Numbered from the stretch's first letter, positions 10,601 through 23,758 are shown. The stretch is 64,000 bases of DNA from Acanthamoeba sp. SK_2022b (GCA_027943245.1 JANDJZ010000075.1:78501-142500); one strand, 5' to 3'. Translations and numbers: made by a program. The notes: generated by a model from the sequence alone, not told the origin.

Positions 10601-13600
10601 CGGCCATGCTGGTCTGCTCCTTGGCCTCCTGCGCGAGGTAGGTCGAGGGGAGGGCCAACACCAGTTCGAGCACGTCCCGCAGCTTGCACAAGCCCCTCGG
10701 CGTAGGAGACTTGACATGGGTTGGGTGTTTCCGCCGCCCCTCGCCACCCGCAAAGAGAGCGCCAAAGCGAGAAGCGGTTTCGTGATTGTCCTCCTCCTCT
10801 TCCTCTTCGTTTTCATGCATTATGTGCAGAAGAGTCATCGCCTCCGCCAGCTGGGCGTCCGTGTCCTGATGATAGATTGGTTGTATGAGCCTCTGTGGTT
10901 GCATGGATTCTGTAGCACAACGAAGCACATTTGTACATACCGCGCCGGCGATGACGTGACCGAGGGTGGCTTCGATGGCGCCCACGAGCACGGGGGCGCA
11001 GCTGTTGGCCAGCCGAGGAAGCTCATAGAAGGAGGTCTTGCTGAGGAGAGCACGGGAGACGAGCTCAAGCGTGATGCCGTTGAGGGCCGGCGTCGAGGCT
11101 TCGGGTGAAGCCACCGAGGGCGTGCTGTCCACCAGCAGGACGCGAAGGAAAAGGCGCAGGTGCTCCTCCGACGCATACAGTCTGTCATGCCACCAGCCCG
11201 TCCCGCACATGCACACAAGAACGGAACTTATCGGTAAGTGTGCCCTCTCAGCGCTGCGTGATGAAGGCACACATACGAGAGAATGTCGATGTTCTCAGCC
11301 ACGAGCTTCCACAATGCCACGGCATAGCTCGGTCCGCTGATGGAAGCCATCATTCCGTTCCAGTGCGCCGTGGACTCTCCCGGAGATTCGGTCGTCGGCA
11401 GCGCAAGGCCGAGCTCGAAAAACAGGCCCGCGCTGGCCCTCTCCATGGCGTTTAGGATCTCCTTGAGAAGGGTCGCGATTTGAGTATCGACTGTATCGTC
11501 CTCGGCCACCCTTGGCTGGTCGCGCAGGGCGTACAGGCTGGCGAACGTGTGCAACCGACGGAGGTGCTGGATTCGAAGCACGTTCTAATGTTTCGGAACC
11601 GTTTTCAGTTGTTTGTAATGGCATTGTCAATCAGCGGCTAGGAGGGGAGTCGGTCGTACCAGCACAAATCGCAGCTGCGGGTACTGGTCCAGCTCGGGCT
11701 TGAGCCACTCGCTAAGATCGGAGAGGGAGAGCGTGTTGAGCTCCTTTGCCGGGAGGAGGTAGAAGCATGACCTGTTGGCCCGCACGTCATCGCTCACGTG
11801 CAGGGCCTTGGCCTTGGTTCCCTTCTTCCCAGCCGCGCCGCGCGTCGAGGGGAAGCGGTGGCACTGCTCGCGCAGGCCGATCAAGGAATTGTACACGTTC
11901 AGCACATCTCGCGCCAGCGAAGCCGTGAGCCCACTCGCTTGGCCCTTGCGCTGAGGATCACCGAAACACCGAACCCGTCAGTCGAGTCCGCAAACACAGA
12001 GGAAAGGGGTTGGCCATGAGCTCTTACCGTGGGTGACTTGCCCTTCGAATGCTGCCTCGCGCTCTTCTCACCGACGGCAAGCAACAACAGAGGGGAGACC
12101 AGCTCGACGCAGGTCTTGGACACCAGATCGAGGACCATGGGGGCCGTGGTGTTGACCAGCAGCACGCTGTCGATGAGGGATACGAAGAGGTGGACCACGT
12201 ACGACAGCGATACCAGGAGCGGACCGACGATCGCCTCCGCACTGCGCTCGCCCCGCTGCGCTGCCGGCAGCAGCTGGTGCAGCTTTTCAGCGTAGGTGGC
12301 ACGGATCTCTCCGAGAAAGATCTCCCAAATGGAGGAGATCTTGCCCATGGGCAGCTGCATCACGCAATCATAGAACCTGCCATGCAGCGCACCAGAGCAT
12401 GGTAAGTCACTTCAGGAGGCGTCGTGGGCCTGGGTCGTTGCGTACTGTTTGGTGAACTGCCGCGAGGAGATGATGTAGTGCGCGTGGCCGCCGCTGTGGG
12501 CAACAAAGGACGGCAGCAGCTGTTCGAGGAGCGCGTCCAGCTGTCGGAGTTTGCTGTAGGTGGCAAGCTGGGCGCGGCTGAACTCAATGCATGACGCGGG
12601 TACTGACTCCTGAGCGAACGAGTGAAGAGGATCAGAGACGTGTGATGATGATAGCGCGAACTTTCTTCTGCATACCGCCGACTGCCAGGGCAAGTTCCAG
12701 AGGATGGTCCACACATCCTTGATTGGCTCCGATAGCGTCAAGTGGCTCAGGCCACCGAGGTGCTGCAGGTCCGTGAACAGAGTACCGACCAGGTCTGGCC
12801 ACAATCCATCGCATCCAGATCAGACTCGACGTCGTACACGCACGCACGCACGCACGCACGCACAACGTTACATACCTTGACACGACTGATCAAACTTGGA
12901 GGGGTGCGCATGGATGTGAGCGAATAGCTGTTTCAACAGGGCCACGTCGTGATGCGCCAAACGCTCCAGGAAATGGTAATGGGCCTGCGCACAAACGATT
13001 GATCGGAGTTCAACATGTTTGTTGCGGAAGATAGTGCGAGTACTGTGGTTTTGGATTCGACTGTGAAATGTGAAAGAAAGGCACGAACCTTATCGTCTGT
13101 GTCCTGTGTGGGCTCGTAAACGTGATAAGCCTCCACGAGCCGCATGAGCTCGCTCACGATCTTAACTGTAGATGCCAATTCGGCTGCGGCCAAAGAGCGA
13201 TACTCGTGTGAGTGTGTTGGAAGGGGTGCCCTGGCCAGAAGAACCGGTAGGTACCAGCGTTACCGGCATCGCTCCGTAACGAAAGCATCGGTGCGATGAT
13301 GTCATGAAGCTCCAACAAGAAATGAAAGTCCATGTACTGCCGAGGCTTTTTGTCCTCCTCCTCGGCGACATCCATCGATTGGTCCGACGCTGTCAAGAAG
13401 GGCCAAGGCATGAAATGAGCCCAGGGTCTTGCAAGCAGTTGGTGGCCACGAGAGCGATGCAGTACCCCCGGCGTCCCTGCGCTCGGCCCTCTTCTCTTGA
13501 CTGTGCTCAATCGCTAGCAGCACTGCCTTTAGGGTGTCCAAAAATCCTTTGTAGATCAATGGAATGTTCTGCAATACTACACTCGCAATGGTTGCGTCAG

Positions 13601-15440
13601 CGGTCGATGCACGCATGAAAAACCTGAGTTGGTTCAACGTACCAAGCATGCGACGAGCAGAGGGAAGACTCGACAGCTTTTGTTTGGGGTCATTCGCTTG
13701 TCCGCTGTATTCGCGCAGCGTATCGAACAGCTGCTTGCGATAGTTGCTGATAGTTCCCACATAGGCGCCTCCAGACTGGCGGTTCTTCCCACGACCGGAC
13801 TTCTTGCCTTCGCCGCCCTCAGCTGAGCGGTCATAACAGCCCCGTGTGTGACCCATCAGTATTGTGATGAAATTGCGATGCGAGAACAAGAGATGAGAGC
13901 GCACCTGATGGAGTTGGAGTGACCACGTTCTGCTTCAACGAGAAAGCCAGCGAGTACTCGAACAAATGATCCGGATGAAAGAGCGAATGAAGCACGATAT
14001 CTTCTATGTAGCGCTTGATTTGAGTGCAGGAGGCATCGCCTTCGCTGGTTTGTGCGAGAATCAGGCTTCGCAGCGTCAACAGGGGCTCGAGGAGCTTGGT
14101 GACGATGGTGGTGAAGACCTGCCATGACGAAGAACCGCAGTGTGGGCGGAAGCGGAATGCAGAAAGGGATCGTTGATGGCCGTACCTTCTTTTGGTTGGT
14201 CTCCATGGTTTGCTTGACCTCCTGGAACCTCTTCAGGGCCACGGCGACGATGGAAACGCAAACCGACTCCATTTCCTTTTCCCCCTGGCTCAGGGGCCGA
14301 GACACGGCCTGTCGCTCCAGATAGCTGGCAAGACAAAGCACACGTGGTAAGCACATCGGGGCCTACAACACTGATGCACCTGTCCACAGCAGTGTTACGC
14401 ACAGATGGACCAAGGCCTGCGATACACGGCCGACAAAGGCCACGTAGTTATCCATTGCCGGGGTGAAGAACTGGGAGTAGGTCGAGGACAACAGCTGCAC
14501 CACGGCCTCCAGCCTCTTAACAATCTCCAGCCGATCGGCGGCGGAGAGGGCCAGGATTTGGGCCTGGTTAGTGGCGCTGATGCTAGTCTCGGTGCTCGCC
14601 ATACCGACGCAGCACAGCAGCGCGGAGGATATGATGCGCAGCATCTCCGTGCGCAGGGGGATCGTCTTGGTGGGAGAGTGGGCCAGCAGCTCATAGAACA
14701 GGCCCCAATGTCGCCCGTCCAGGAATTGAGGAGGGCCGGTCTCGGTCTGTTGGCGAATCAACCGACATTGGAAAGAAAGAAGGGGATGAGCACTCGTAGC
14801 AGGGAGTGATGCGTGAAAGAAGGACGAACCGCTTTCTCATCAGCCTTGGAAGCATCGTCATCGTCATCCTCCCCGTGGTTCTGCTTCTGTTTCTTCTTGG
14901 CCTGCTTCTTGGCGGCAGCTGACGGCGTGGCAGAACCGCTTCCCATGATATAACGCTCAGAGCGCGCTAGCGTAGGCTGCAGCCACTCAAGTAGAAGCGG
15001 CAGCATGCTGGGCAGCGTGACCGCGCCTACAGCTCCCGGCGGGGCATCAACTACAGTCGTGTGCACCACCAGCTCGTAGAGCTTCCACGCCGCCTCAATC
15101 TTTTCAACGCGACTCACTTCGGCAGGGCGGGCACGCAGCCTCTGCAGCAGCTGTTCGGCTTCGGCAGCGCTTGAAGATGGCAAGATGGGAACACCATCAC
15201 TTTCTGAAGATGGAAACAGGGAGGCCGCTTCGGAGGTGCCCACCTCGTCGGCAATCCCCTGCAAGAACGCTGCACCAATCGAGGGAGATTATAATGGAAA
15301 ATCTCGAGATTAAATTGTCAGGGCTCCGTACCGTCGACATCGACTTCCGAGCTTTTCCGCACGCTACGCGGTTTGCGTTCTGGCGTGGCAGCGACACCTT
15401 TGGCCTCGCTTCTCTTGCGCTTGCCGCGACCTTTGTCCAT
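7684..15440 (-). CDS. URB2/Npa2-like nucleolar pre-ribosomal processing protein
   Basis: A single large minus-strand gene of about twenty exons. The start at 15440 gives MDKGRGKRKRSEAKG, a basic nucleolar-type N-terminus that joins in phase to AFLQGIADEVG. An early low-complexity segment (AKKQAKKKQKQN followed by DDDDDD) precedes a long all-helical body of repeated Leu-rich helices without enzyme motifs. The C-terminus (LLPGIYALLDICSEFEYALP ... FKKLFEEYNRDWKFQGKV) matches the conserved end of the Urb2/Npa2 family, whose yeast member acts in early 60S assembly and 27S pre-rRNA processing. The size fits the family. The assignment rests mainly on the C-terminal block. One intron holds a pure GGT repeat (9824-9905). 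Divergent from the sulfatase gene, 361 bp apart. Confidence 0.72.
9824..9905. repeat. (GGT)n trinucleotide microsatellite, about 27 copies
   Basis: An uninterrupted GTG/GGT run lying in an intron of the minus-strand URB2-like gene. Flanking exons read GTPEQRKRLK upstream and PGIVIEDSCVVFVDRAEELL downstream in that gene. It creates artefactual poly-Val and poly-Thr ORFs. Confidence 0.93.
12837..12863. repeat. (CGCA)n tetranucleotide repeat in URB2-like intron
   Basis: About six and a half copies of CACG in tandem, next to a splice region of the minus-strand gene. Confidence 0.8.
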
Positions 15441-15801
15441 TCCAATCGCACAGATTTGTAGTTGCCACCGATTAGATTTAATGCGCGATTTTCATCCCGC
15501 TTTGCTCTCATTATTTCTTTCTTTGCACTTTTCCTCACCTAGCTGCACAGGTCGTGCGCGATTTGTACATGCGATTATTTGAACAACAATTTTGTGTTAT
15601 TTAGTAGCTCATAAGTCCGCTACGTGGGTGTTCTGCAGGCGCGATAAACCCCGGCCAAAAGAGTAGTTGGTGTGGCCTAGAGGCCCCCTACTTGCTTTTC
15701 ACCAACCCAACTGCAGTACGGCACTGCCGCTGTGGAGAGCTCTATTCGCTGTTGCGCGTGAGCATAAAGCGCTTCGTTGTGTGACAGGAGGGCCGTAAAA
15801 G
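15441..15801. promoter_or_regulatory. Shared head-to-head upstream region, URB2-like / sulfatase-like
   Basis: A 361-bp spacer between two divergent start codons. It contains an imperfect stem (GTTGGTG near 15666 against CACCAACCC near 15700). I see no tRNA or other RNA gene. Inferred to hold both promoters. Confidence 0.45.
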
Positions 15802-18800
15802 ATGTTCTCCGAATCCAACGAACGACTCATCAAGCGCCGGCATGAGAACGGCAAAAGCGACAAGGTAAGTAGTTGGCAGCACCCCCCCTCCCTTCGCGAA
15901 AGTAGAACAAAGCTGCGGCCTAATCTGCATCACAGACCAAAAAAAAAAAGAATGCACTACTAGTGTGAAACCTGCCTCACCTTTTCCGATCTGGCTCAGG
16001 CGCTCGAGGGCGAGGAACATGCCGAGAGGGTGAGAGGGGACGTAGAGGCGCAACGTGGTGCCGCCAGTGGCGCACACCACGAGCGACAGCATTCGCAGGA
16101 CGGCGGCTTCCTGGTCACGTCGCCGGTGGGCCGGTTCTGTGATCGTATGGCCGGCGTCCTACTGGCCAACTCGCGGAGCGTCACCTTCGTTATGGCCTTT
16201 ATCAACTCTTGCATTCAGATCCTCTTCTACGCCTTCAGTCTGAGCACCATCATCAACAACTATGATCCTGAGCTGCACAAGAACAACTATCCTCAGGTTG
16301 GCCGCCACCTCTTTCTCTCGCTCCGATCGCAGTGTGAAGAGGAGCCTTACGTCAATTCTCTTTATCGTGCAGTACCTGATGCACCACGTGGGCTACTTCA
16401 ACTACATGGTCTTCCACTGCCTGTTCACAGGAGTCATGAGCTGGGCGGTGTTGCACCTGTGTTTCTACCTCTGTCGCACCTTCTTCTCTTTCTGCACGCT
16501 CGTACTGCTCAGTTCGCCCGACGTACCCGGTACCTGTCCTGCACTGAGCCCCAGACTGCATCCACACGCGCCCCATTTTCTGCCGCGGCACTGTCTGATC
16601 AGCGTCCCTGTTCCTTCCAGCCTTCATTCGATCATTGATCAAGGGTAACGACAGATACCCTGTCGGCCTCTACATCACTGTGTTTGTTCTCGCGGTGGTG
16701 GAGATCATTCTCCTGGCACTCTACGTGCTCGAATGTCGCCTCCTCGTGGACATGTCGGTACATCTTATCGACCTCGACCTCGTAGAGATCCTCGGCATCA
16801 AGCAGGTACTGGACATGCGACTCCGCCTGCTGCTGCTTCCTGCATGCGCAACGAAAGCCTCACCGACTATCTCGTCCTATCGCTTTGTTTTCAAGGTCTT
16901 GGAGCGGCAGAGAGAGCTTGGTGCGGGTATCGATCCTGATCACTGGCCCTACATCAAGCTGGTGGTGGTTCTGCTCTTCCTCGGCCAGGTACGTAGTTCC
17001 TGGATACACGAGATGCTCAACTGCGAGGCCTAACGACAATGGGTCGTGATTTCCTGTTTCAGGCGGCGTGCTTCTTCTTGGCGCGCCTGATCCTGCGCAA
17101 GCTTACGAGGCAGAAGCTCCGCAAGTTCTTCCTCTGTGTGATCCTCATCATTTCAGTCACCGGTCTGCTGGTCGTTTGCCAAACTGCCTTCATCTACGAG
17201 GACGTCGAACACTATCGAGGCCAGCTACCTTTCAACTACATCGACCCCAACCCCGTGGACAAGTACGGCCACCCTGGCGCCGACCTTGGTATTCGTGAAT
17301 TATCCTAAATGATTTAATTGCATGGTGATATGGATCACCAGGTTGATTCCGACCATTCCACGGACAAGCACGGCCTTCCCGCCGGCTCCTGGTGATGGCT
17401 ACCCCTTGGTGGGCGACAAACTGGAGGCGACGGTGCGGCGCAAAAAGAACATCGTCATTTTGAGTGTAGAGTCAATGCGGCACGATGATGCCACACGCAT
17501 CCGCTCGCCTCACCTCATGAAGTATGTCGAGGTAACGATAGCTATTTCTCTGTCGTGGGTGAGGTGCCCAGCGTACCCTTCTGACGTCTTGCCGATGGTG
17601 ACGACGGTGATACAGGAAAACAAATGCGTATCGGCCAAGGTGCACGCCGGATCGGGCCACGTGTCTGAGATGGGCCAGTTCGCTATGATCTACGGCCTCC
17701 ATTCCTACCACTACCACACGTTCTCTGTGGGCCATATTCCCTCCTATGCGTACCAGATTCTCAAGCAGAATGGTTCGTGCTCGCTCGTTGTTTTGCTGCA
17801 CATGGCCGACGACTCCAAGCACAGTGCGGGCTCACGCTTCGCCCACATTTCAACGACAGGTTACGTCACTGGCGGTGTGGTGGCGACATCGGCATGGAAC
17901 TATCCCAACAGGAACCTTTACAACAACTTTGACGAATTCGACAGCATGAACGACAACTATGAACTCCTCGAAAAGACTCAGGTACTGCGCCAGCTCCTAT
18001 AATATGAACACGCAGATCGACACTCACACGCGCGCGCCCCCTACACACATCCAGGAATTCATCGACCGTAGGAAGGCAGATCAGAAGCCCTTCCTTCTCT
18101 TCCTACACGTGCACAAGCGCCCGCTGCCCGATCCGCTTCCCGCAGACTACTACCTGCGCGATCCACAGGACGACACGCGCGAGTTCTCCAACCGCATCAT
18201 TCGCAAGAAGGACGAGGACCGACACCGCGCACTGGAGCTGCTGCGAACGGCTGGCATGATCGACAACAATAGCATCCTCTTCTTCACCTCCGACCACGGC
18301 AACATGGAGGGCGAACACGGCGAGAAGGGTCACGGGCAGCGCGAGAGCTCCTGGTGGAACGAGAAGGCCCTTCTCCCCACGTTCGTCTGCCTGCCCGGCG
18401 AGGTAAAAACTCTCACGTCCTGCTCGCCTCGCTGACCAACGCTGACTCTGACCACGTGCTGCCTCTCTATACACAGAACATGGAGCAGTACCGGCGACCC
18501 GCCCTCGGCTCCCACGTCGACTTGGTATGCCTCGATTCCTCCCCCTCCCACTTGCCCTCATGAGCTTCTTGCTTGTCCTTGTCCGTCCGCAGTTGTTCTA
18601 ACCCCGCTTTGCCTTTAGGTGCCCACGTTCATGGACCATCTCGATATCAGCCCGCCGATCGATCCCTCCGCCTACAGCAACGGCATGTCCCTCCTCATCA
18701 AGAAGGACGACCCCGACACGACCGTCGATCGCACGGTCGCGTTCTCGGCGCGATACTTCCCCGAGAAAAACAAGATCAACGGCATTGCCTCGATCGACTT

Positions 18801-19065
18801 CAAGTTCTGGTTCCGGGTTGTGAGCTTCGACCCCGCGACCAGGACCATGGAGTTCGTGCCGGTCAAGGTCACGGGGTGGGACGACGAGAGCCTCTGCCTG
18901 CCTCCGGAGCTGCGCGCGGAGTGGGCCCGAGTCAAGCAGGACGTCGCGGCCGGCCGAGACGTGGCCGAGGGCAAGTGCAAGATGAAGCAGTTCTACGCCC
19001 TTGCCCAGAACTACGAACGAGAGCTCTTCCAGTTCTTGGCCGTGGACGACAAGGCCTACGGCTGA
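15802..19065 (+). CDS. Membrane-anchored sulfatase-fold protein (LtaS/YejM-like alkaline phosphatase superfamily)
   Basis: About a dozen exons. Exon 1 (15802-15864) gives MFSESNERLIKRRHENGKSD. Next come five to six membrane helices (e.g. SVTFVMAFINSCIQILFYAF; YPVGLYITVFVLAVVEIILL; KFFLCVILIISVTGLLVVC). The C-terminal half is a sulfatase/phosphatase domain. It starts with NIVILSVESMRHDD (first metal-binding region) and has GSGHVSEMGQFAMIYGLHSY around the expected nucleophile region. It continues through KPFLLFLHVHKR and ends the core with SILFFTSDHGNMEGEHG (metal-binding Asp-His). Helices followed by a sulfatase domain is the layout of bacterial LtaS and YejM and of related eukaryotic proteins that transfer or hydrolyse phospholipid head groups. 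A Cys-type formylglycine motif (CxPxR) is not visible, so classic sulfatase activity is unlikely. Substrate unknown. Confidence 0.83.
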
Positions 19066-19332
19066 GCTTTCCAAACCCACACACGCAGCCCCCTCCCCTC
19101 TCCTTCCTGTTCAGCGCTGTTTCTATTTTGCAGTTGAGAAACACTGATGCAACAAAAATAAAATAAAACTAAAAAAATAATAATGCTGTTATGATTGTAA
19201 TATTATACAATTAAAACCAAAACTTTAGATCCTAACTGGTACACGCGTGATTGGCCCCTGGGGAAATGAGAATCAGAATCGGAAAGCGAGAAAAAACAAA
19301 AAGAAAAGAAGACCAGCCACATCAAGGAGCCG

Positions 19333-21103
19333 ATGGCGGCGGTGGAATTAGCCCTGCCCCCCTGTCCGCTTGGGGAAGACACCCTAACGCGCGCTGAGGT
19401 GATTTTGCCGGCGCTCTCCAGTCCCTCGCCCGCGGTTTCCACCACCGAGGCTGCTGCGGGCGGCAAGAAGAAGGCGAGGCGTCGCAAGAGAGGCAAGGCC
19501 AAGCGCAGCGCAACCTATGAGGAAGCTGAAGAATATGACGAAGGAGGGGACGGACAGCCGGCTACAACAGAGGCCAGTAACGAGCTGCTGCGACTGTCGG
19601 GGTGGCCTGTCACGGTGAGGTACGCGCGGGGCCGAGGTCGATACGCGGTGGCCGCGCGGGCCGTCGGCCCCGGCACGGTGGTGCTCCGCGAGCGGGCCTT
19701 TGCAGCGGCTGTAGCGGCGCCACAGCGAGACCTGGCCTGCCACGCCTGCTTTCACTACGCCGGCGGGGCTGCGCTGAGGCACACCTGTCCGCGCTGCAGG
19801 CAAGTCTCCTTCTGCTCTCCCGCCTGCGCCACCCCGCTCCCGGGGAGGGTCGTGCACCCCAAGGCCGAGTGCGAGGCGCTGCAGAGGCTTCACGCGACGT
19901 GCAACCTCAAGGTAGACTTGCAAAATCAACTTGACAGGCACCCTTGTTGATGACTCACAGATCGTGGTCGGCGCAGGGGTTCTCTGTGGACGAAGTGGCC
20001 GAGGTGCGGCTCCTCATCCGCATCCTGGTGATGCGGTGGATATCAGGGCAGCGGGAAGAGGATACGCGTCCGACCACGTCTTCCTCACAACCGACCATAG
20101 CGGGCCCCGAGGAGACCAACGGCCTGCGAGACGGCGCGTCTGCGCTGGAGACCTCATTCGCCCACTTCATGGAGCTCATGTCGAACAAGCACAATGTTAG
20201 CTCTGCCATCATCAACCGCTTCCGCCAAAGGGCCTTCCTCGCCATCGAAGCCTTGTCTGGAAGAGGTACGCGAGCCCGTGTATGCGCCGCTTGTGTGTGG
20301 CGCCACGACCAGGCACCAACCTGTGTCCCTGCAGGAGCGAGCGGTAGTGACGTGCTGCAGGGATTGGACGTGGACGAGATCGTGGAGTACATCGGTCGGT
20401 TGGAGAGCAACTCATTCGCCAGGTGAGCGCCCTCCCCGACCCCCTTGCTGGTTCCAGCTCTTACTCTCTTCTCGTGACCGGACGCAGATATCACAACACG
20501 AAGCGGAAGACCGTCAATTACGGATCGGCCCTGTTCAACTGCGCGGCCATGTTCAACCACAGCTGCTTCCCGTCTGTCGTGCGCCAGTTCGACGGACAGT
20601 ACCTCACCCTGCGCGCCCTCCGTCCGCTAAAGCAAGGTATCGCGCCATTCCCCCTCGCCCGCGCCCCAGGCGGCACGTTAACTCACACACACGCTTCCCA
20701 GGCGAAGAGTTGACGATGACCTACATACCGCTGCGAGAGGACACGCCCGAGAGGCAGGAAGAGCTACAGCAGCACTACCACTTTGCCTGCCGATGCCAGA
20801 GGTGCGGGACACATGGCTTTGTGTGCACGCACACACCGCAACTAACCCGCACACACATCAACGGTTAACCGTTGCACCAACAGGTGTGAGGCCAAGGGAG
20901 CGGAAGTCGAGCGCTACATGGAAGCGTGTCTCTTGTGCCCCAACGACAAGCGCGAGTGCGACGGACTGCTGGTGTGTCTTGATGACGACGAAGGAGACGG
21001 CGACAACCACGAAGCAAAGGACAACACGATACGCAAACAACACTGCCTGGCTTGTGGCTTCACCCGCGACATCGAGGCCAGCCGCCTATTGCCTACATTT
21101 TAA
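19333..21103 (+). CDS. SMYD-family SET/MYND lysine methyltransferase
   Basis: About six exons. After a Lys/Arg-rich N-terminal stretch (GGKKKARRRKRGKAKR), the SET N-part reads GRGRYAVAARAVGPGTVVL. It is interrupted, as in SMYD proteins, by a MYND zinc finger starting CHACFHYAGGAALRHTCPRC with further ligands in FCSPAC and the final His/Cys (HPKAEC). The SET core continues with LFNCAAMFNHSCFPSVV (the NHSC SAM/lysine-channel motif) and GEELTMTYI. The post-SET cysteines are in CRCQRC. All catalytic landmarks are present, so an active protein lysine methyltransferase, histone or non-histone, is likely. A Cys-containing C-terminal segment (CLLCPNDKREC, then HCLACGF) may bind a further zinc. The stop is at 21101-21103. 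Confidence 0.9.
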
Positions 21104-21379
21104 CTCAAAGTAGCAGCACCAGCGAACAACAGCACCTACTACTCCTACTTAGACCAATGTCATCACGATGAGAGCGCGTATAACCATTGGGAGACGCACG
21201 TTCTGTACATGGGGAGGGGGGTCGCCTGAAAAGTGAGGGAGAGCGGGAATCGGGCGATTGCGTGACTAGTCCTTTCGATGCTTCGGCGGCAAGGGGCAGT
21301 AGTCTATCATCACCGGACCCGCTCCGATTCCGCGTCTGCGCGCGCGACGTCAACAAAAACGAACGGTCAAAACCGTTTG

Positions 21380-23758
21380 TCAGGGGTTTCGTTTCGCTAA
21401 CCTGGCGAGCGAGTTGCAACGGAAGTTAACGAGACGCGGACGCGCGGCGTTGGGGTCGCTGATGGAGGCGGCCGACCACAGCCTCTCGGCGATGGCGGCA
21501 GCCCTCGGCCAAATGCGCGAGTCGATGTTGGTCTCATCCACCTGAACCAGGTACATCAATTTTTCTTCTTTTCAGAAAAATGATCTTACAGAGGTGGGTT
21601 TTTCGTACGTTTTCGCCCCACATGCACCCTTCGCCGCCCAGGACCATGGCCTCCTGCTCTTTGGTGAGGTTCAAGCCGTGGACGGGGTCGGCCTGTCCCA
21701 ATCCAACACGGGTCAAACGTCAGCACACCCGTGTGCCCTCTGCTTGGAGAAACAGAGCATATGATGATGATGATGATGATGATGATGAAAAGCGGTTACC
21801 GCGTAGAGAGCCTTCCACGTGTCCGCCCACTCGTAGAAGGACTGCTTGGGAGCCATGCCGGGACTCTGATGCGCTCGAAGCAGCCACACATGATCAGGAG
21901 GAAAGAGGTTGCTCTACTCGGAACAAGGCCGATTGGGCGGATACCTGCTGGTCGAGGTACCACGGGTAGGCCCAGATGGTGCGGTAGCCCTTGAGGATGA
22001 CGTTGCGAAGGGTCATCTGGTCGAGCCACACCTCGACCACGGTCTCCGGATGGGCCAGGTGGGCCCAGTTGTCGTCCCACACGTCCTGCCACACCACCAT
22101 GGTACGGTTGACGTAGGGTGGGAGCGACGGGTCCTGCGGGCCCATCGGCGGGAGAACGTGGCCCTTGGCCGTGGCGGCCGACGGCTGGACGAGTGTGCCC
22201 AGCCTGGCCTCGAAGTAGGCGAACATGCGGTAGGGATCGGTGATGTTGTGTTCCAGTCCCCACTGTTTGATTTCGGGGTCGTTGATCCAGCAGTCGACCG
22301 CCACCTCATCCCCTCCCTGTGACACACAGGCCAGAGTCGCGTGATCAGAGCAGCCCGCCATTGTTCGGCTGAGTCTGAGGGGGAGACCCGATAGTAACGG
22401 CGGGAGGAGGGAGCTCACTGTGTGTATGAACTCGTCTGGAAAGACGGAGGTCATCTCCGAGATGAAGCCCAGCAGAAAGTCGTAGACCTTATCCGAGGCG
22501 ATGTTGAGCGGGATCATGTTGGGGTCAGTCGTGTAGCTGGGGCAGTGCGCCACCATGTAGGGGTAGCCCGCCCCAAACCTGCACAGAGGAATATCAATTG
22601 TTGCTGTTGCCCCAAGCACCTCGCTCTGACGGTGGAGTACCCGTAGGCGTGGCCGGGCATCTCCCATTCGGGCACCACGCGGATGCCCCGTTCCCGCGCG
22701 TATTGCACCACCTCTCGCAGATCGCGGTGGCTGTAGACCGCCTTGGATCCCCACGCGGCCCTGCGCCAACCGTCGTGGCCACGACGAGCGTCAGTGTCGC
22801 TGCCGCACCACTAGACGGGGAAAGGGAGCAAGTGCTTTCCGTACTTGGTGAGGTTGGGATAGCGCGTCGATTCGACCGGGAACGACTGTCCGTCGGTGGC
22901 ATGGATGTGCAGCACGTTGAACTGGGCACAGCAGGAGCAGGTGAGGCTGGATTCAACTTCAAGAAGCCAGGGCACCATGCTGCTATGCTGCGCACCTTGT
23001 TGTAGGACATGGCGTCGAGAGTCCGCTTGATGGCCGACGTCGGCAGGTAGTGCCGCGAGACATCGATCATGATCCCTCTGATAGCACAGGGGTATCATCA
23101 GACAAGTTGCAATCGCTGAGTGGGGCGGGGCGTGGGGAGGATACCGCCAAGGGAAGCGTGGCCAGTCGGCGATGTGGATGGGAAGGTCGGGGAGGGAGTA
23201 GGTCTCGCTGGCATCGTTCCAGCGGATGAGCTGCGAGAAGGTCTCCAGCCCGCGCAGGGCCCCCCACACGCTGGCAGCCTTCAAGGTGGCCTGCCATTCC
23301 ATTCCCACGCCGCTGTGGGGCGGTTGAGGTACCATGAGCACGTAGGACTCCTGCATGCCCAGGCCCAGGTCGGTGTCGTTTTCGTCGCCCACCATGACGG
23401 CGAGAGTGAGCCGCTCCTTGATGGGATCATGGCGCGTAGGGAAAGGGAAGAAGAGTTGACGGTATCGCTCGATAGCGGCGTTGAGGACGGCGGACCTGGA
23501 GTCGGTTAGCACTTCAAAGCCCAGGGGCGAGAGGTCGGCGTGTAGCTGTCCTCCTTTCACCATCTGCGGCTGGGGCCACAGCCCTGACACGCCTCCCCCG
23601 CCGCGCCAGGGGGGGAAGGAAGTAGAGACGAGCTGTGGTCCCGAAGAGTATGGGCGCATGGGGCGGGGCGGGCGCGCTTCAGCTAAGCCCAAGCTCGCCC
23701 CCAGCACCAGCAGCAGCGCCAGTCCTGCGAGCGGCCGATGAGGAAGTTGGCCTCTCAT
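21380..23758 (-). CDS. Beta-N-acetylhexosaminidase, GH20 (lysosomal type)
   Basis: Start at 23758: [20 protein letters not shown] is a classic signal peptide. The N-terminal GH20b domain follows, including [13 protein letters not shown]. Catalytic-barrel exons carry [49 protein letters not shown], the catalytic pair in [12 protein letters not shown] (Asp-Glu), the long exon with [11 protein letters not shown] and IWAYPWYLD, and EEAT-region counterparts ending [17 protein letters not shown]. The final exon gives [13 protein letters not shown] and ends near [14 protein letters not shown]. This is the order and length of eukaryotic hexosaminidase A/B-type enzymes, which remove terminal GlcNAc or GalNAc in lysosomes. 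One oddity: the family's HWHLTDDQ motif reads HIHATDGQ here. It is divergent from the GRAM gene, 332 bp apart. Confidence 0.9.

Noticed and set aside
15600..15760. Possible tRNA or structured RNA in the URB2/sulfatase spacer
   Set aside because: A short stem is visible, but no tRNA box A/B pair or cloverleaf.
19384..19941. 185-codon minus-strand ORF over the SMYD gene
   Set aside because: Antisense shadow of the MYND/SET exon in GC-rich DNA.
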